A stretch of DNA of 17,461 nucleotides from Deltaproteobacteria bacterium UBA5329. GTDB lineage: Bacteria; Desulfobacterota; Syntrophorhabdia; Syntrophorhabdales; Syntrophorhabdaceae. Position numbers and translations under genes: made by a program. The number at the start of each line of letters is the position of its first letter. Position 1 is the stretch's first letter. The DNA lies in assembly GCA_002408185.1 (NCBI GenBank), contig DHQV01000095.1, positions 1-17,461 on the forward strand, read 5' to 3'. Below the pieces are notes generated by a model. The model did not search any database. It saw only the letters and a list, made by a program, of their open reading frames with translations, and had not been told where the DNA came from. Shown in pieces: positions 1 to 8,055 of the stretch.

Positions 1-136
1 TTACATTTGCTCGGGAGGTCAGGCTCTATGTCGTAAAAGACCGCCATCCGGCCATGCTTGAAGATGATGTTGTGCTCGGGCACCGCGTGGTCGCCCACGG
101 CTGCCGTGTGAGACGGGGGCAATACCTTGTGACCTC
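1..136 (-). CDS. Possible N-terminal part of an unrecognised protein, cut by the left edge
   Basis: On the minus strand one frame stays open from a TGA at about position 137 to the window edge and reads smoothly with a coding-like third-base bias (mostly G or C). It includes HTAAVGDHAVPEHN followed by IIFKHGRMAVFYDIE. No ATG lies in the open stretch; a TTG at about position 124 is the most likely start, with only weak purine-rich sequence before it. I do not recognise the family, and the visible part is about 40 residues. A longer open frame on the same strand over 26-220 has a low-complexity, shadow-like translation and was not preferred. Confidence is low because the gene is truncated and its start is weak. 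Confidence 0.3.
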
Positions 137-280
137 ATGAAGACTTACGGGACATCGTGAGCCTGTGAGGCCCTGAAATACCGGGAATGCCACACTCGAG
201 CGCCATAAAACCACTTGCAAACGGAGTATCCGTTATAGGAAAATAGATGAAGGCGGCTGCCGCATTGCTACCGGAACGAT
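137..280. other. Intergenic stretch with no recognisable feature
   Basis: This spacer separates the truncated minus-strand frame from the secreted coiled-coil gene and probably holds divergent promoters. I could not find a convincing -35/-10 pair, RNA gene or hairpin in it. Confidence 0.4.
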
Positions 281-829
281 ATGAGGAGACTTGAGACGAC
301 CTTGAAAATGAAAGAACAATATTCAGCCCAAAAAATGATCTCCCGCCCGGTATTATGCTTTGTGCTGGCGCTAGCCTGCCTCATATGGTTTGCCGGAGAG
401 GCGAAAGCGCAACGCAACGCGGTGTCGACGGAAAAAAGGCAGAGTTTATCCGAGATGGATAAACTCTTGCAAGAAAAGAACGAGATCAGGAAATCACGCT
501 TCAAGCTTCTTCAAGACGAAAGCGCCTATCAGGTACAGTATTTCAAACCCGTTGACAGGCTGCGCAGACAACTCGACACCCAGGAAAATGATCTTTACGC
601 CGAATGTTCCGACGGTAAAGACTTCAAAAACCTACAATACAGTTTTTGCCTGGCGGAACTTAAAAGATTCAACGATGATGTCAAATACTACAATGAACGT
701 CTCGATGCTCTGAAATCAGGGCTTATCAGCCACAAGCAGGAGTTCAACGCCAAAATGGACGGGCTTGACAGTAGAGAACGGGAAGTGGATCACAAAATAA
801 GCTCACTGAAAGAAAGACCGCAGCGCTAA
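281..829 (+). CDS. Secreted coiled-coil protein of unknown function
   Basis: The 182-residue product has a Sec signal peptide: a basic n-region, a hydrophobic core near residues 22-38 (PVLCFVLALACLIWF) and a signal-peptidase I site after AKA at about residue 43. The mature part, about 140 residues, is highly charged and rich in Glu, Lys, Gln and Leu with heptad-like spacing (MDKLLQEKNEI, LDSREREVDHKISSLKE). This suggests an elongated, mostly helical periplasmic protein. Two cysteines about 14 residues apart (AECSD and SFCLAE) could form a disulfide. I do not recognise a named family. The start is uncertain: ATG 281 is given, but ATG 308 or 335 would give a more usual signal-peptide n-region; none has a strong ribosome-binding site. 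It stands alone, and its link to the sod gene downstream is unclear. Confidence 0.7.
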   Translation: MRRLETTLKMKEQYSAQKMISRPVLCFVLALACLIWFAGEAKAQRNAVSTEKRQSLSEMDKLLQEKNEIRKSRFKLLQDESAYQVQYFKPVDRLRRQLDTQENDLYAECSDGKDFKNLQYSFCLAELKRFNDDVKYYNERLDALKSGLISHKQEFNAKMDGLDSREREVDHKISSLKERPQR

Positions 830-984
830 AAAGCACACTGCGGCAGCGGCAGGGGTGTTATCCGTTATGTATATTGTTCTCACATCGCATTCCAGCCATT
901 CGTTTCAAAAAAGTAAGATCCTTCTAGCAACGCCAGGCAACATGTCAGGATGGTACCGCGGGCAGGAAAAGATGCTTACATTAT

Positions 985-1007
985 TTCAGAGTTTGAAAAC
1001 TCCTGAA
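985..1007 (+). promoter_or_regulatory. Imperfect inverted repeat upstream of sod
   Basis: TTCAG-AGTTT and AAACT-C-CTGAA form a 10-bp dyad with one bulged C and a 2-nt centre, 40 bp before the sod start. It could be an operator or an mRNA hairpin. It does not resemble a classical Fur or PerR box. The rest of the 830-1047 spacer shows no gene, and no clear sigma70 promoter could be assigned. Confidence 0.3.
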
Positions 1008-1047
1008 TAAAGAAGCAATCATAAAAACAGAAAAGGAGGTTATATCT

Positions 1048-1662
1048 ATGGAAGACCAAAAATTGTACGCTTTGCCCGATCTGCCTTATGCATACGATGC
1101 TCTCGCTCCATACATGTCAAAGGACCTGGTAACTCTGCATCACGACAAACACCATGCGGCTTATGTCAATGGCGCAAACGCGATCCTCCAGAGACTGGAC
1201 AAGGCAAAAGCCGACGAGGCCGATTTTGACACCAAGGCAACATATAAAGAGATGTCGTTTCATATCGGCGGCCATTTACTCCATTACATTTTCTGGGAAA
1301 ACCTTGCACCTGCCGGCAAGGGCGGCGGCGGTGCGCCTGCCGGTGCTCTCGCTCAGCTTTTGGACAGGGAGTATGGCTCCTTTGGTCGCTTCAAGAAAGT
1401 ATTTTCACAGGCCGCAGCCAGCGTTGAAGGCTCAGGATGGGCGACCCTTACATTCTGCAAACTTACGAACAGACCGATCATTATGCAGATTGAGAAGCAT
1501 AACGTGAATATTTACCCGATGTTCAGGATCCTGATGGCCCTCGACGTCTGGGAACATGCCTATTATCTCGACTACAAGAATGATAGGGCCAAATTTATAG
1601 AGGCATACTGGAACATAGTCAACTGGGGAGCGGTCAGCAAGAGTCTGGAAGAGGTATTGTAG
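1048..1662 (+). CDS. sod: Superoxide dismutase, Fe/Mn family
   Basis: Converts superoxide to hydrogen peroxide and oxygen in the cytoplasm. The 204-residue length is normal. The expected metal ligands are visible: His31 (LHHDKHH), His79 (GHLLHYIFW), Asp166 and His170 (DVWEHAYYLDY). The C-terminal signature DVWEHAYY is intact, and Tyr39 and Trp131 are at expected places. The second-shell residue is informative: the Gln that precedes the second His by four residues in classical Fe enzymes is Gly75 here, while the position of the Mn-type Gln is His151 (EKHN). From memory this resembles archaeal and hyperthermophile enzymes, so metal choice (Fe, Mn or cambialistic) cannot be assigned. The start is set by a perfect AGGAGG at 1034-1039, 8 nt before ATG. 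In an anaerobe it would serve oxygen defence. No signal peptide. Confidence 0.97.
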   Translation: MEDQKLYALPDLPYAYDALAPYMSKDLVTLHHDKHHAAYVNGANAILQRLDKAKADEADFDTKATYKEMSFHIGGHLLHYIFWENLAPAGKGGGGAPAGALAQLLDREYGSFGRFKKVFSQAAASVEGSGWATLTFCKLTNRPIIMQIEKHNVNIYPMFRILMALDVWEHAYYLDYKNDRAKFIEAYWNIVNWGAVSKSLEEVL

Positions 1663-1684
1663 AGAACGTTCTAGGTTAAGAATT

Positions 1685-1718
1685 AGGATAGCCGGGATCC
1701 GTGGATCCCGGCTATCCT
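1685..1718. terminator. Perfect 16-bp palindrome behind sod (terminator or REP-like)
   Basis: The arms 1685-1700 and 1703-1718 are perfectly complementary around a GT centre, giving a very stable hairpin 23 bp after the sod stop. It is followed by TTCTCTTCC, not a clean T-run, so rho-independent termination is plausible but imperfect. The core AGCCGGGAT is shared with the palindrome at 14958-14975, which suggests a dispersed element. A T8 run at 1771-1778 lies further on, without an obvious adjacent stem. Confidence 0.6.
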
Positions 1719-1792
1719 TCTCTTCCGATCTTATTCCGGCAAGTTTTTCTTCAAGAAAATCTGATCCCGGTTTTTTTTGAGAAATTAAAAAC

Positions 1793-1813
1793 GTAGAACG
1801 CAGAATGTAGAAC
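1793..1813. repeat. Degenerate 7-bp tandem repeat, 3 units
   Basis: GTAGAAC, GCAGAAT and GTAGAAC follow one another exactly, in the spacer between the convergent sod and DUF4126 genes. It is one of several period-7 tracts in the intergenic DNA of this window. Confidence 0.5.
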
Positions 1814-1825
1814 GTCTTTTAGTCT

Positions 1826-2431
1826 CTACGGCGATCTCTTTCTGAGATACACCTTCCGGGCCAGTATTATCCCGTATGTGATAAGAAGCAAGGTGAGCAC
1901 GAACGCGGCTATGGGAATGAGGAGGGAAAGGATGGAGACTATTGCCGATGCGAGAAGTTCCAGGCTTGCGACAATGAAATTTCCGAAACCACCTGTAAAG
2001 AAGGATGACTTTGTACGCAAGGCAACTGTGGCACCCTGAAAAAGACCTGCGATGCCGCCGCCGGCAATGATCGAGATGGTCCATTTCAATGCAGGCGGGA
2101 TATCCGTTATCAGCGAGGCGGTCACTATCGTCCCGGCGATGACACTGATCGGCGACGCGATGCTATCCATGATATTGTCGAGCCAGGGGACGTAATATGC
2201 AACTATCTCGAGTATCGTCGCGAGACCGAAGGCGATCGTGACCTGAATCCCTGCAATCCACTCAAATCCCGGTGCAAGTCCGATATACCCGAACATAGAA
2301 GCAAGATTAAGGGCCAGGAGCGGGAAAAATATCCTGAAACCGCACGCGGCACTGAGCCCGACCCCGGTCAAGATGGCAACAGCCATCTCGATATGTTCGC
2401 GTGATATTCCCATTTCATAATTTGATACCAT
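1826..2431 (-). CDS. DUF4126 family integral membrane protein
   Basis: A 201-residue multi-pass membrane protein matching the DUF4126 pattern: an N-terminal GLSAACGFRIFFPLLAL segment, then AYYVPWLDNIMDSIASP, a glycine-rich GGGIAGLFQGATVALRTKSS segment, and a C-terminal hydrophobic hairpin before a basic tail (RKVYLRKRSP). About five or six membrane segments are visible. The molecular function of the family is not established and I do not assign one. The frame is open to a TTG at 2494, but that extension reads through a period-7 repeat and is not protein-like. ATG 2431 has AGGGGA directly before it, and ATG 2413 is an alternative start. The gene is convergent with sod and stands alone. Confidence 0.85.
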   Translation of the reverse strand: MVSNYEMGISREHIEMAVAILTGVGLSAACGFRIFFPLLALNLASMFGYIGLAPGFEWIAGIQVTIAFGLATILEIVAYYVPWLDNIMDSIASPISVIAGTIVTASLITDIPPALKWTISIIAGGGIAGLFQGATVALRTKSSFFTGGFGNFIVASLELLASAIVSILSLLIPIAAFVLTLLLITYGIILARKVYLRKRSP

Positions 2432-2457
2432 TCCCCTGATCCGGTCAATATAAAAAG

Positions 2458-2492
2458 GTGATGGGGAACAGGCAACAGGTAATCGGGAAGAC
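2458..2492. repeat. Degenerate 7-bp tandem repeat, 5 units
   Basis: Consecutive heptamers GTGATGG, GGAACAG, GCAACAG, GTAATCG and GGAAGAC start at positions 2458, 2465, 2472, 2479 and 2486. It lies just upstream of the DUF4126 start. It resembles in style the tracts near 3192-3219 and 17314-17427. Confidence 0.6.
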
Positions 2493-2683
2493 AAAAAAGA
2501 TATTGCGGTGCCTGGATCATTTTTTGGTTTTCAAAAGTAATTAAGTGTATAACCCGAAATTCCAGCCGGGCAAGAAGGTACTCTGATCAAAAAAGGAGAG
2601 CTGATATATGGGTGAGTCCAACTCATAACGAGGGGCCGGGGATACCGAAGGCGGCAGAGTCAATTGTTTCATAGGCCCACTCT

Positions 2684-3139
2684 ATGCGGTATGCCGATAC
2701 GCTCAAGAATATTTTTGAATTTATTCTCAATGTCCGGAAACAGGCCGGATTTGATCTCAAACCAAATGCCGGGTCACCCGGTCGTGATATCATGTTGGAT
2801 AAGACGATCCGCATGGATTGGTTCGCCCAGATCAGCGAAAAAGCCGTTGGCCCGGGAGACCTCGTGACGTATCTGGACCCTGCTGGCCGGAAAACAATGG
2901 GCCTCATCGAAAGTTATGATGCCGGACAGAAAACGGGAAAAATGTATGCCATGGATGCTTCCCGGGGAGAGGTTTCGTCCATCGAATTCGCGGATGCCTA
3001 CCTGGACAGCGCAAACTTCCTGCGCCCTAAAATGGATCTTTTCATGGGAAACCTCGCCGGGCTATTTGCCGGCATGGACGAGGACCATGATGACGAGCAG
3101 AACATGGACCCGTCATACCCGTCTCCCGAACCACACTAA
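2684..3139 (+). CDS. Unrecognised 151-residue protein, possibly with a damaged 5' end
   Basis: A soluble protein without signal peptide or membrane segment. It has a helical, basic N-terminus (RYADTLKNIFEFILNVRKQ), a central glycine-containing stretch that could be a small beta barrel (GPGDLVTYLDPAGRKTMGLIES), and a very acidic, proline-ended tail (MDEDHDDEQNMDPSYPSPEPH). I do not recognise the family. ATG 2684 has no convincing ribosome-binding site. A strong one (AAAAGGAGAG, 2591-2600) sits instead before an ATG at 2608 that opens only six codons in another frame. In the frame of this gene, codons upstream of 2684 back to GTG 2612 are interrupted only by an amber codon at 2672-2674. The 5' end may therefore be mutated, or the true start may be 2684 with weak initiation. 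Confidence 0.6.
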   Translation: MRYADTLKNIFEFILNVRKQAGFDLKPNAGSPGRDIMLDKTIRMDWFAQISEKAVGPGDLVTYLDPAGRKTMGLIESYDAGQKTGKMYAMDASRGEVSSIEFADAYLDSANFLRPKMDLFMGNLAGLFAGMDEDHDDEQNMDPSYPSPEPH

Positions 3140-3155
3140 AGGTGATGGTGAAAAT

Positions 3156-3228
3156 GGGTTACAGCAAACATCCTCCTGAACCGTCCCGCAACCAATAGCC
3201 TGTAACCCATCACCCATCTTCATTTTTT
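3156..3228 (+). terminator. Long-range hairpin with T-run; right arm made of 7-bp repeats
   Basis: GGGTTACAG at 3156-3164 pairs with CTGTAACCC at 3200-3208. Flanking GATGG and CCATC sequences partly extend the stem, and TTTTTT follows at 3223-3228. The right arm itself consists of period-7 units (CCAATAG, CCTGTAA, CCCATCA, CCCATCT at 3192-3219). It could terminate the upstream gene, although the loop of about 35 nt is large for an intrinsic terminator. Confidence 0.45.
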
Positions 3229-3345
3229 GTTGTAACTCCGGGATGAGTTGCACGGTCACCCTGACAGACCCCTCCGGAACTTCCCTATTGTCGCATGTAT
3301 CAAATTTAATTCGGAAAAATATCTATTCTCATATAAAAAACACGC

Positions 3346-3375
3346 TTGCCTTCCTGAAATACTAAGAGGTATACT
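3346..3375 (+). promoter_or_regulatory. Candidate sigma70 promoter of the RND efflux operon
   Basis: TTGCCT (3346-3351) and TATACT (3370-3375) are separated by 18 bp, about 117 bp before the adaptor start. A second good -10 (TATAAT, 3407-3412) lies downstream but has no matching -35. No local regulator gene accompanies the operon. The rest of the 3140-3491 spacer holds only the hairpin and repeat listed separately. Confidence 0.4.
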
Positions 3376-3491
3376 CAAGAAAAGCAGGGTGGTGCCCGAT
3401 TGGCGCTATAATAGATTTTCACCCGTGCGTGCCGGAGGAATATGGAGTCTTTCACTTAAACCAAAATCTATTCCGTGCATGGAGTACCACG

Positions 3492-4826
3492 ATGATCATC
3501 GAAACACAACATTTTCCTTCAAACAAAAAATGCAGGAACGGAATGTTCTTGGTGGCCATCGTTTTCCTCATGATCGCTGTTTTTTGCTGCGGCTGCTCGA
3601 AAAAAGCCAAACAGCCGCAGCGAGAAGCCGAGGTAACGGTCCTGACGGTCAAACAGGCCGATACACCCGTTGCATTCGAATTTGTAGCGCAGACACAGAG
3701 CTCTCACGAAGTTCAGATACGGGCACGGGTCAGTGGATTCCTGGAAAAACGGGTATATACCGAAGGCGCTGTCGTAAAAAAAGGCAGCACCCTTTTCCTG
3801 ATGGACAAAAAACCGTTTCAGGCGCAGGTCAATGCCGCTGCGGCAGTGCTCGCCCGGCAGAAATCGAATTTTGAAACCGCTCGCAGGAACCTCGAACGTG
3901 TAAAACCGTTAGCCGAACAGAATGCGCTTTCCCAAAAAGACCTCGACGACGCGAAACGCAATTATGAAACGTCCGCCGCAGAGGTCGAACAGGCAAAGGC
4001 CCAGCTCGAAACGCAGCAGCTAGACCTGTCCTATTGCACGATAACGTCCCCCATTACCGGGATAACAAGTGCGGCGATGGTCCAAGACGGCGCCTACGTG
4101 AACCAGCAGAACAACCAGTTAACCACGGTATCGGTCCTGTCCCCAATGTGGGTCAATTTCAGCATATCTGAAAACGATGTGAAGAGGTACGCCGACAGGG
4201 TTGCTGCCGGCCAGATCATCCCGCCAAAAAATTATAATTACGAGGTTGAAATAATCCTGGTTGACGGTACCATCTTCTCCGAAAAAGGTATGATAACATT
4301 CGCTGCCCCATCATATGACCCGAAAACCGGCACATTCATGCTTCGATCGAGTTTCCCGAACGCCAAAGGAAATCTCCGGCCGAACCAATACGTCCGTGCC
4401 CGGATGAAAGGGGCCATTCGGCGCAATGCCATATTGATACCCCAGCGTGCCGTCCAACAGGGCGCCAAGGGACATTTTGTCTGGGTTGTGAACAAGGATG
4501 GAAAGGGAGAGTTCCGACCGATAACCATCGGTGATTGGTACGGTGACGGTGTATTCATCGATGCGGGCTTAAGGACAGGCGATCAGATCGTCATCGACGG
4601 TATGCTTGGCGTACGCCAAGGCGAGCCGGTCAAGATCATAAAGACGGCTGCTGCGGAACAACCGGCTGCCAGACCCAGTGAGGCTCCGGCGGTAAAAATT
4701 GAACCTGCACCCCCCAAGCCTGCTCCGAAACCCGAAGCTTCGCCAGCTCAATCAACCACCCCGGCAAAACCTGTCGCCAGGCCAGAACCCACCGGAGCTA
4801 GCGGGAGCGCAAAGCAGGGGAGGTAG
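3492..4826 (+). CDS. acrA: RND efflux periplasmic adaptor (AcrA/MexA family lipoprotein)
   Basis: The membrane-fusion subunit linking the inner-membrane pump to the outer-membrane channel. The 444 residues show a basic n-region (NKKCRN), a hydrophobic segment and Cys35 after Gly34, a probable lipidation site although the residues before it (FCCG) are not a textbook lipobox. Then follow the first lipoyl half (EVQIRARVSGFLEK with VYTEGAVVKKGSTLF), a long alpha-helical hairpin (about residues 105-180), the second lipoyl half (SPITGITSAA), and beta-barrel and membrane-proximal domains (MITFAAPSYDPKTGTFMLR, ILIPQRAVQQG). An unusual Pro/Ala/Lys-rich tail of about 60 residues ends the protein. ATG 3492 is chosen because GGAG lies 7 nt upstream and gives a proper signal peptide; GTG 3429 and ATG 3543 are alternatives. 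First gene of a three-gene operon; 3 bp separate it from the pump gene. Confidence 0.95.
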   Translation: MIIETQHFPSNKKCRNGMFLVAIVFLMIAVFCCGCSKKAKQPQREAEVTVLTVKQADTPVAFEFVAQTQSSHEVQIRARVSGFLEKRVYTEGAVVKKGSTLFLMDKKPFQAQVNAAAAVLARQKSNFETARRNLERVKPLAEQNALSQKDLDDAKRNYETSAAEVEQAKAQLETQQLDLSYCTITSPITGITSAAMVQDGAYVNQQNNQLTTVSVLSPMWVNFSISENDVKRYADRVAAGQIIPPKNYNYEVEIILVDGTIFSEKGMITFAAPSYDPKTGTFMLRSSFPNAKGNLRPNQYVRARMKGAIRRNAILIPQRAVQQGAKGHFVWVVNKDGKGEFRPITIGDWYGDGVFIDAGLRTGDQIVIDGMLGVRQGEPVKIIKTAAAEQPAARPSEAPAVKIEPAPPKPAPKPEASPAQSTTPAKPVARPEPTGASGSAKQGR

Positions 4827-4829
4827 GGA

Positions 4830-7800
4830 ATGTTCTCCAGGTTCTTCATCGAGCGCCCCATCTTTGCTACCGTGGTCGCCCTCATTATAGTCATCGCAGG
4901 GCTTGTGGCGATGAAAGTCCTCCCCGTAGCCCAGTATCCGACCATAACACCGGTCCAGATCCAGGTCACGACAACGTATCCGGGTGCCGATTCTAAGACG
5001 GTAGGTGATTCCGTGGCGGCACCGATCGAGGCGCAGATAAATGGCGTCGATAACATGATCTACATGACATCGACGAGCTCGAACACCGGTCAGTTGACCC
5101 TGACCGTATATTTCACGTTGAACACAGATCCCGACATTGCCCAGGTCCAGGTCCAGAACCGGGTAAACCTCGCCCTACCCCAATTGCCGGAAGCCGTGAC
5201 CCAGTTTGGTGTTTCCGTCGAGAAAAAATCATCGAATATATTGATGATCGTTTCAATTTTTAACAAGGACGGGCGCTACACCGCTGATTATGTCAATAAC
5301 TATGCAAATGTCTATGTCCTCGATGCGGTAAAGCGGGTGGAAGGCGCAGGCCAAGCCCAGATCTTCGGCCTGCCCGATCAGGCAATGAGGATCTGGATGA
5401 ACCCCGACAGAATGGCGTCGCTCAGTATCACAACGACGGATATCCAGCAGGCCATCGCGAAGCAAAACGCCCTCTGGGGTGCCGGGCAGGTCGGCCAGCA
5501 GCCAAATAATCTCAGGGTCCAGTTGACCCTCCCCGTCGTTACCCAGGCCCCGTTCACGAATCCCGCGCAGTACGAGAACATTATCCTCAAGACAAGCGCA
5601 GATGGCTCCGCCATAGTGAGGGTCGGTGATGTTGCCCGGGCGGAGGTAGGCAAGAAACAATACATTGACGATAACAAGGTGAACGGGATATCAGCGACCC
5701 CGGTCGCCGTGTATCAGCAGCCAGGTGTCAACGGGCTCGATGTATCGAAGGCCGTCCGGAAGACCATGGAAGAGCTGAAAAAGTCAATGCCGGACGGGAT
5801 GGATTACAGTATCACCCTCGACACCACTGACTTCGTTCGTATCTCGATCGAGGAGGTCGTCCACACACTATTCGAGGCGGTCATCCTTGTCATTTTCATC
5901 GTTTACCTGTTCCTCCAAAGTTTCCGCTCAACCATAATCTGTACTGTTGCGATATTCGTTTCGCTCATAGGTACATTCTGCGGTATGCTGGCACTCGGTT
6001 TTTCGATCAATATGCTTACTCTCTTCGGGGTGGTGCTCGCCATAGGCATGGTTGTCGACGACGCGATCGTCGTCGTCGAGAATGTCGAGCGCAATATGGT
6101 GAAAAAACACATGCCACCCAGGGAGGCGACGATCAAAGCCATGGAGGAGATAGGCACGTCCCTCATAGCCGTCGTCCTCGTCATGGCATCGGTCTTTATC
6201 CCGGCAGCATTCCTTCCGGGAACGACAGGACAGCTCTATAAACAGTTTGCCATCACTATCGTTATTTCGGTAGCCCTTTCCGGTTTTACCGCGCTCACGC
6301 TGACACCCGCAATGTGCGCCATCATGCTCAAGCACAGTCAACCATCCGAAAAAGGTATTTTAAAATATTTCAACCGGTTCTTTGCGTGGTTCAATCGAGG
6401 TTTTGACCGTTTCACGGTAATGTTCGGCGACCTGGTCGTAATGATGATAAAGAGGATGACCATCGCTTTCGGCGTCCTAGCGCTTTTGATCGGCGGACTC
6501 CTGTACCTTTTCCATGTAATCCCGACCAGTTTCGTGCCGAATGAAGACCAGGGTTATCTTATGGGAATCCTGCTCATGCCGGATGCCGCAAGCTTAACGC
6601 GTACCACGCGGGCTGCCGACGAGATCGACAAGATCTTCGCAAAACAGCCGGGGGTCAAGGACCGCACCGTCATTAACGGTTACAGCCTTATCGATGGCCA
6701 GTTCAAAAGCAATGCCAGCACGTTCTTCATCACACTCGATGATTTCAAAGAACGTTACTCATCTATGAAAAAAGCCAAACAGGAAAACGCGCGGGCTGTC
6801 GTTCAAGGCGTCCTGGCACAATCCGGCCATTTGCAGAGCGGCATCTTTTTCCCAATTATTCCGCCCGCCATCCCCGGCATCGGCACGACAGGCGGATTCG
6901 AGTTCTGGATTCAGGACAAAGAGGCCGGAGATCCGGCACGTCTGTATGACGTCACCCAAAAATTCCTGGAAAAGGCCCGGATGCGTCCTGAACTCTCCAG
7001 TCTCAATTCCACCTTCAAGGCGGCGTCCCAGCAAGTACGGGCAGATGTGGACCGTTCGAAGGCCATGCTGCTCAACGTCCCCGTCGAAGATGTCTACAGC
7101 ACTTTACAGGCGCAGTTCGGGTCCGTTGTGGCGAGCCAGTTCAATCAGTATAGCCGGGTCTGGAATGTGACCCTTCAATCAGACTCGCAATTCAGACAGA
7201 GACCGGAAGACATAACGAGGCTTTACACGCGGTCCAGGACCCAGGATATGGTCCCCCTTTCCGCAGTCGTTTCGACCAAATACGTAACAGGACCGGACCT
7301 GATATCGCGATTCAACGGTTTTCCGGCCGCACAGATCACTGGAGGGGCGGCACCCGGCAGGAGCTCCGGTGAAGCGATCAAGGCCATGGAAGAAGTGGCC
7401 AACGAGGTCCTTCCGCAGGGATACAGCTTCGCCTGGTCGGGAATGGCCTTCCAGGAAAAGCAATCGGGTGGCACATCGTCCTCCGCCTTTATCTTCGGGC
7501 TTATCATTGTCTTTCTCATTCTTGCAGCACAGTTCGAATCATGGGTTATGCCGGGTTCAGTTATGACGGCGGTGCCGTTCGGTATCCTCGGTGCCCTCTT
7601 TTTCAACTGGTGCCGCGGGCTCGAGAACGACGTATATTTCCAGATAGGCCTTCTCGTGCTCATCGGGCTTGGTGCCAAGAACGCCGTACTTAGGGTGGCC
7701 TTCGCATCGGAACTGCGCAAGCAGGGCCTTTCGATCATGGACGCCACGATCCAGGCCGGTGAACAGCGCTTAAGGCCGATCATCATGACATCGCTCGCGT

Positions 7801-8054
7801 TCATCTTCGGCGTCCTGCCGCTCGCCATAGCGACCGGCGCAGGTGCCAATGCCCGTCACTCTATAGGTACCGGCATTATCGGGGGCATGATCGGGGAAAC
7901 CACGCTTGCCATGCTCTATGTACCTCTCTTCTTCTACCTCTTTGACGGGTTGGCCGAACGAGCCGCAAAGAAGAAAGAAAAGAATGGAAAAACCCCGGAG
8001 GTGGCTTCAGGAGAAGCTGCCAAAGACCTCCTGCCGGATAAAGGGGAGAACTGA
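4830..8054 (+). CDS. acrB: RND multidrug efflux pump, inner-membrane transporter (AcrB/MexB, HAE1 family)
   Basis: A proton-driven exporter of hydrophobic or amphiphilic compounds; the trimer docks with the adaptor and outer channel. The 1074 residues match the family (about 1030-1050) plus a charged cytoplasmic tail. Visible features: TM1 after MFSRFFIERPIFA, the periplasmic porter domain, the TM2-TM6 block, the paired proton-relay aspartates Asp410-Asp411 in TM4 (GMVVDDAIVVVENVER), a second periplasmic loop, and TM8-TM12. Lys950 of the TM10 relay is present (GAKNA), but the following residues are VLRVAFA where the family normally has ILIVEFA, placing an Arg inside the helix and losing the Glu. 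The start is supported by GGGGAGG at 4817-4823. It lies 3 bp after acrA and 1 bp before the channel gene, so the three genes are surely co-transcribed. Substrates cannot be predicted. Confidence 0.97.
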   Translation: MFSRFFIERPIFATVVALIIVIAGLVAMKVLPVAQYPTITPVQIQVTTTYPGADSKTVGDSVAAPIEAQINGVDNMIYMTSTSSNTGQLTLTVYFTLNTDPDIAQVQVQNRVNLALPQLPEAVTQFGVSVEKKSSNILMIVSIFNKDGRYTADYVNNYANVYVLDAVKRVEGAGQAQIFGLPDQAMRIWMNPDRMASLSITTTDIQQAIAKQNALWGAGQVGQQPNNLRVQLTLPVVTQAPFTNPAQYENIILKTSADGSAIVRVGDVARAEVGKKQYIDDNKVNGISATPVAVYQQPGVNGLDVSKAVRKTMEELKKSMPDGMDYSITLDTTDFVRISIEEVVHTLFEAVILVIFIVYLFLQSFRSTIICTVAIFVSLIGTFCGMLALGFSINMLTLFGVVLAIGMVVDDAIVVVENVERNMVKKHMPPREATIKAMEEIGTSLIAVVLVMASVFIPAAFLPGTTGQLYKQFAITIVISVALSGFTALTLTPAMCAIMLKHSQPSEKGILKYFNRFFAWFNRGFDRFTVMFGDLVVMMIKRMTIAFGVLALLIGGLLYLFHVIPTSFVPNEDQGYLMGILLMPDAASLTRTTRAADEIDKIFAKQPGVKDRTVINGYSLIDGQFKSNASTFFITLDDFKERYSSMKKAKQENARAVVQGVLAQSGHLQSGIFFPIIPPAIPGIGTTGGFEFWIQDKEAGDPARLYDVTQKFLEKARMRPELSSLNSTFKAASQQVRADVDRSKAMLLNVPVEDVYSTLQAQFGSVVASQFNQYSRVWNVTLQSDSQFRQRPEDITRLYTRSRTQDMVPLSAVVSTKYVTGPDLISRFNGFPAAQITGGAAPGRSSGEAIKAMEEVANEVLPQGYSFAWSGMAFQEKQSGGTSSSAFIFGLIIVFLILAAQFESWVMPGSVMTAVPFGILGALFFNWCRGLENDVYFQIGLLVLIGLGAKNAVLRVAFASELRKQGLSIMDATIQAGEQRLRPIIMTSLAFIFGVLPLAIATGAGANARHSIGTGIIGGMIGETTLAMLYVPLFFYLFDGLAERAAKKKEKNGKTPEVASGEAAKDLLPDKGEN

Positions 8055-8055
8055 C

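Noticed and set aside
928..952. A GGTACCGCGG stretch resembling the T-box antiterminator sequence upstream of sod
   Set aside because: No specifier stem, no competing terminator with T-run, and the downstream gene is not an aminoacyl-tRNA synthetase or amino-acid gene. It is most likely a chance match.
1826..2494. Longer DUF4126 protein from TTG 2494
   Set aside because: The extra 21 residues are a translation of a 7-bp repeat tract and not protein-like; no ribosome-binding site precedes the TTG.
7906..8055. N-terminal extension of the outer-membrane channel gene from 7906
   Set aside because: It overlaps the end of acrB in another frame. ATG 8056 has a good ribosome-binding site and begins a proper lipoprotein signal.
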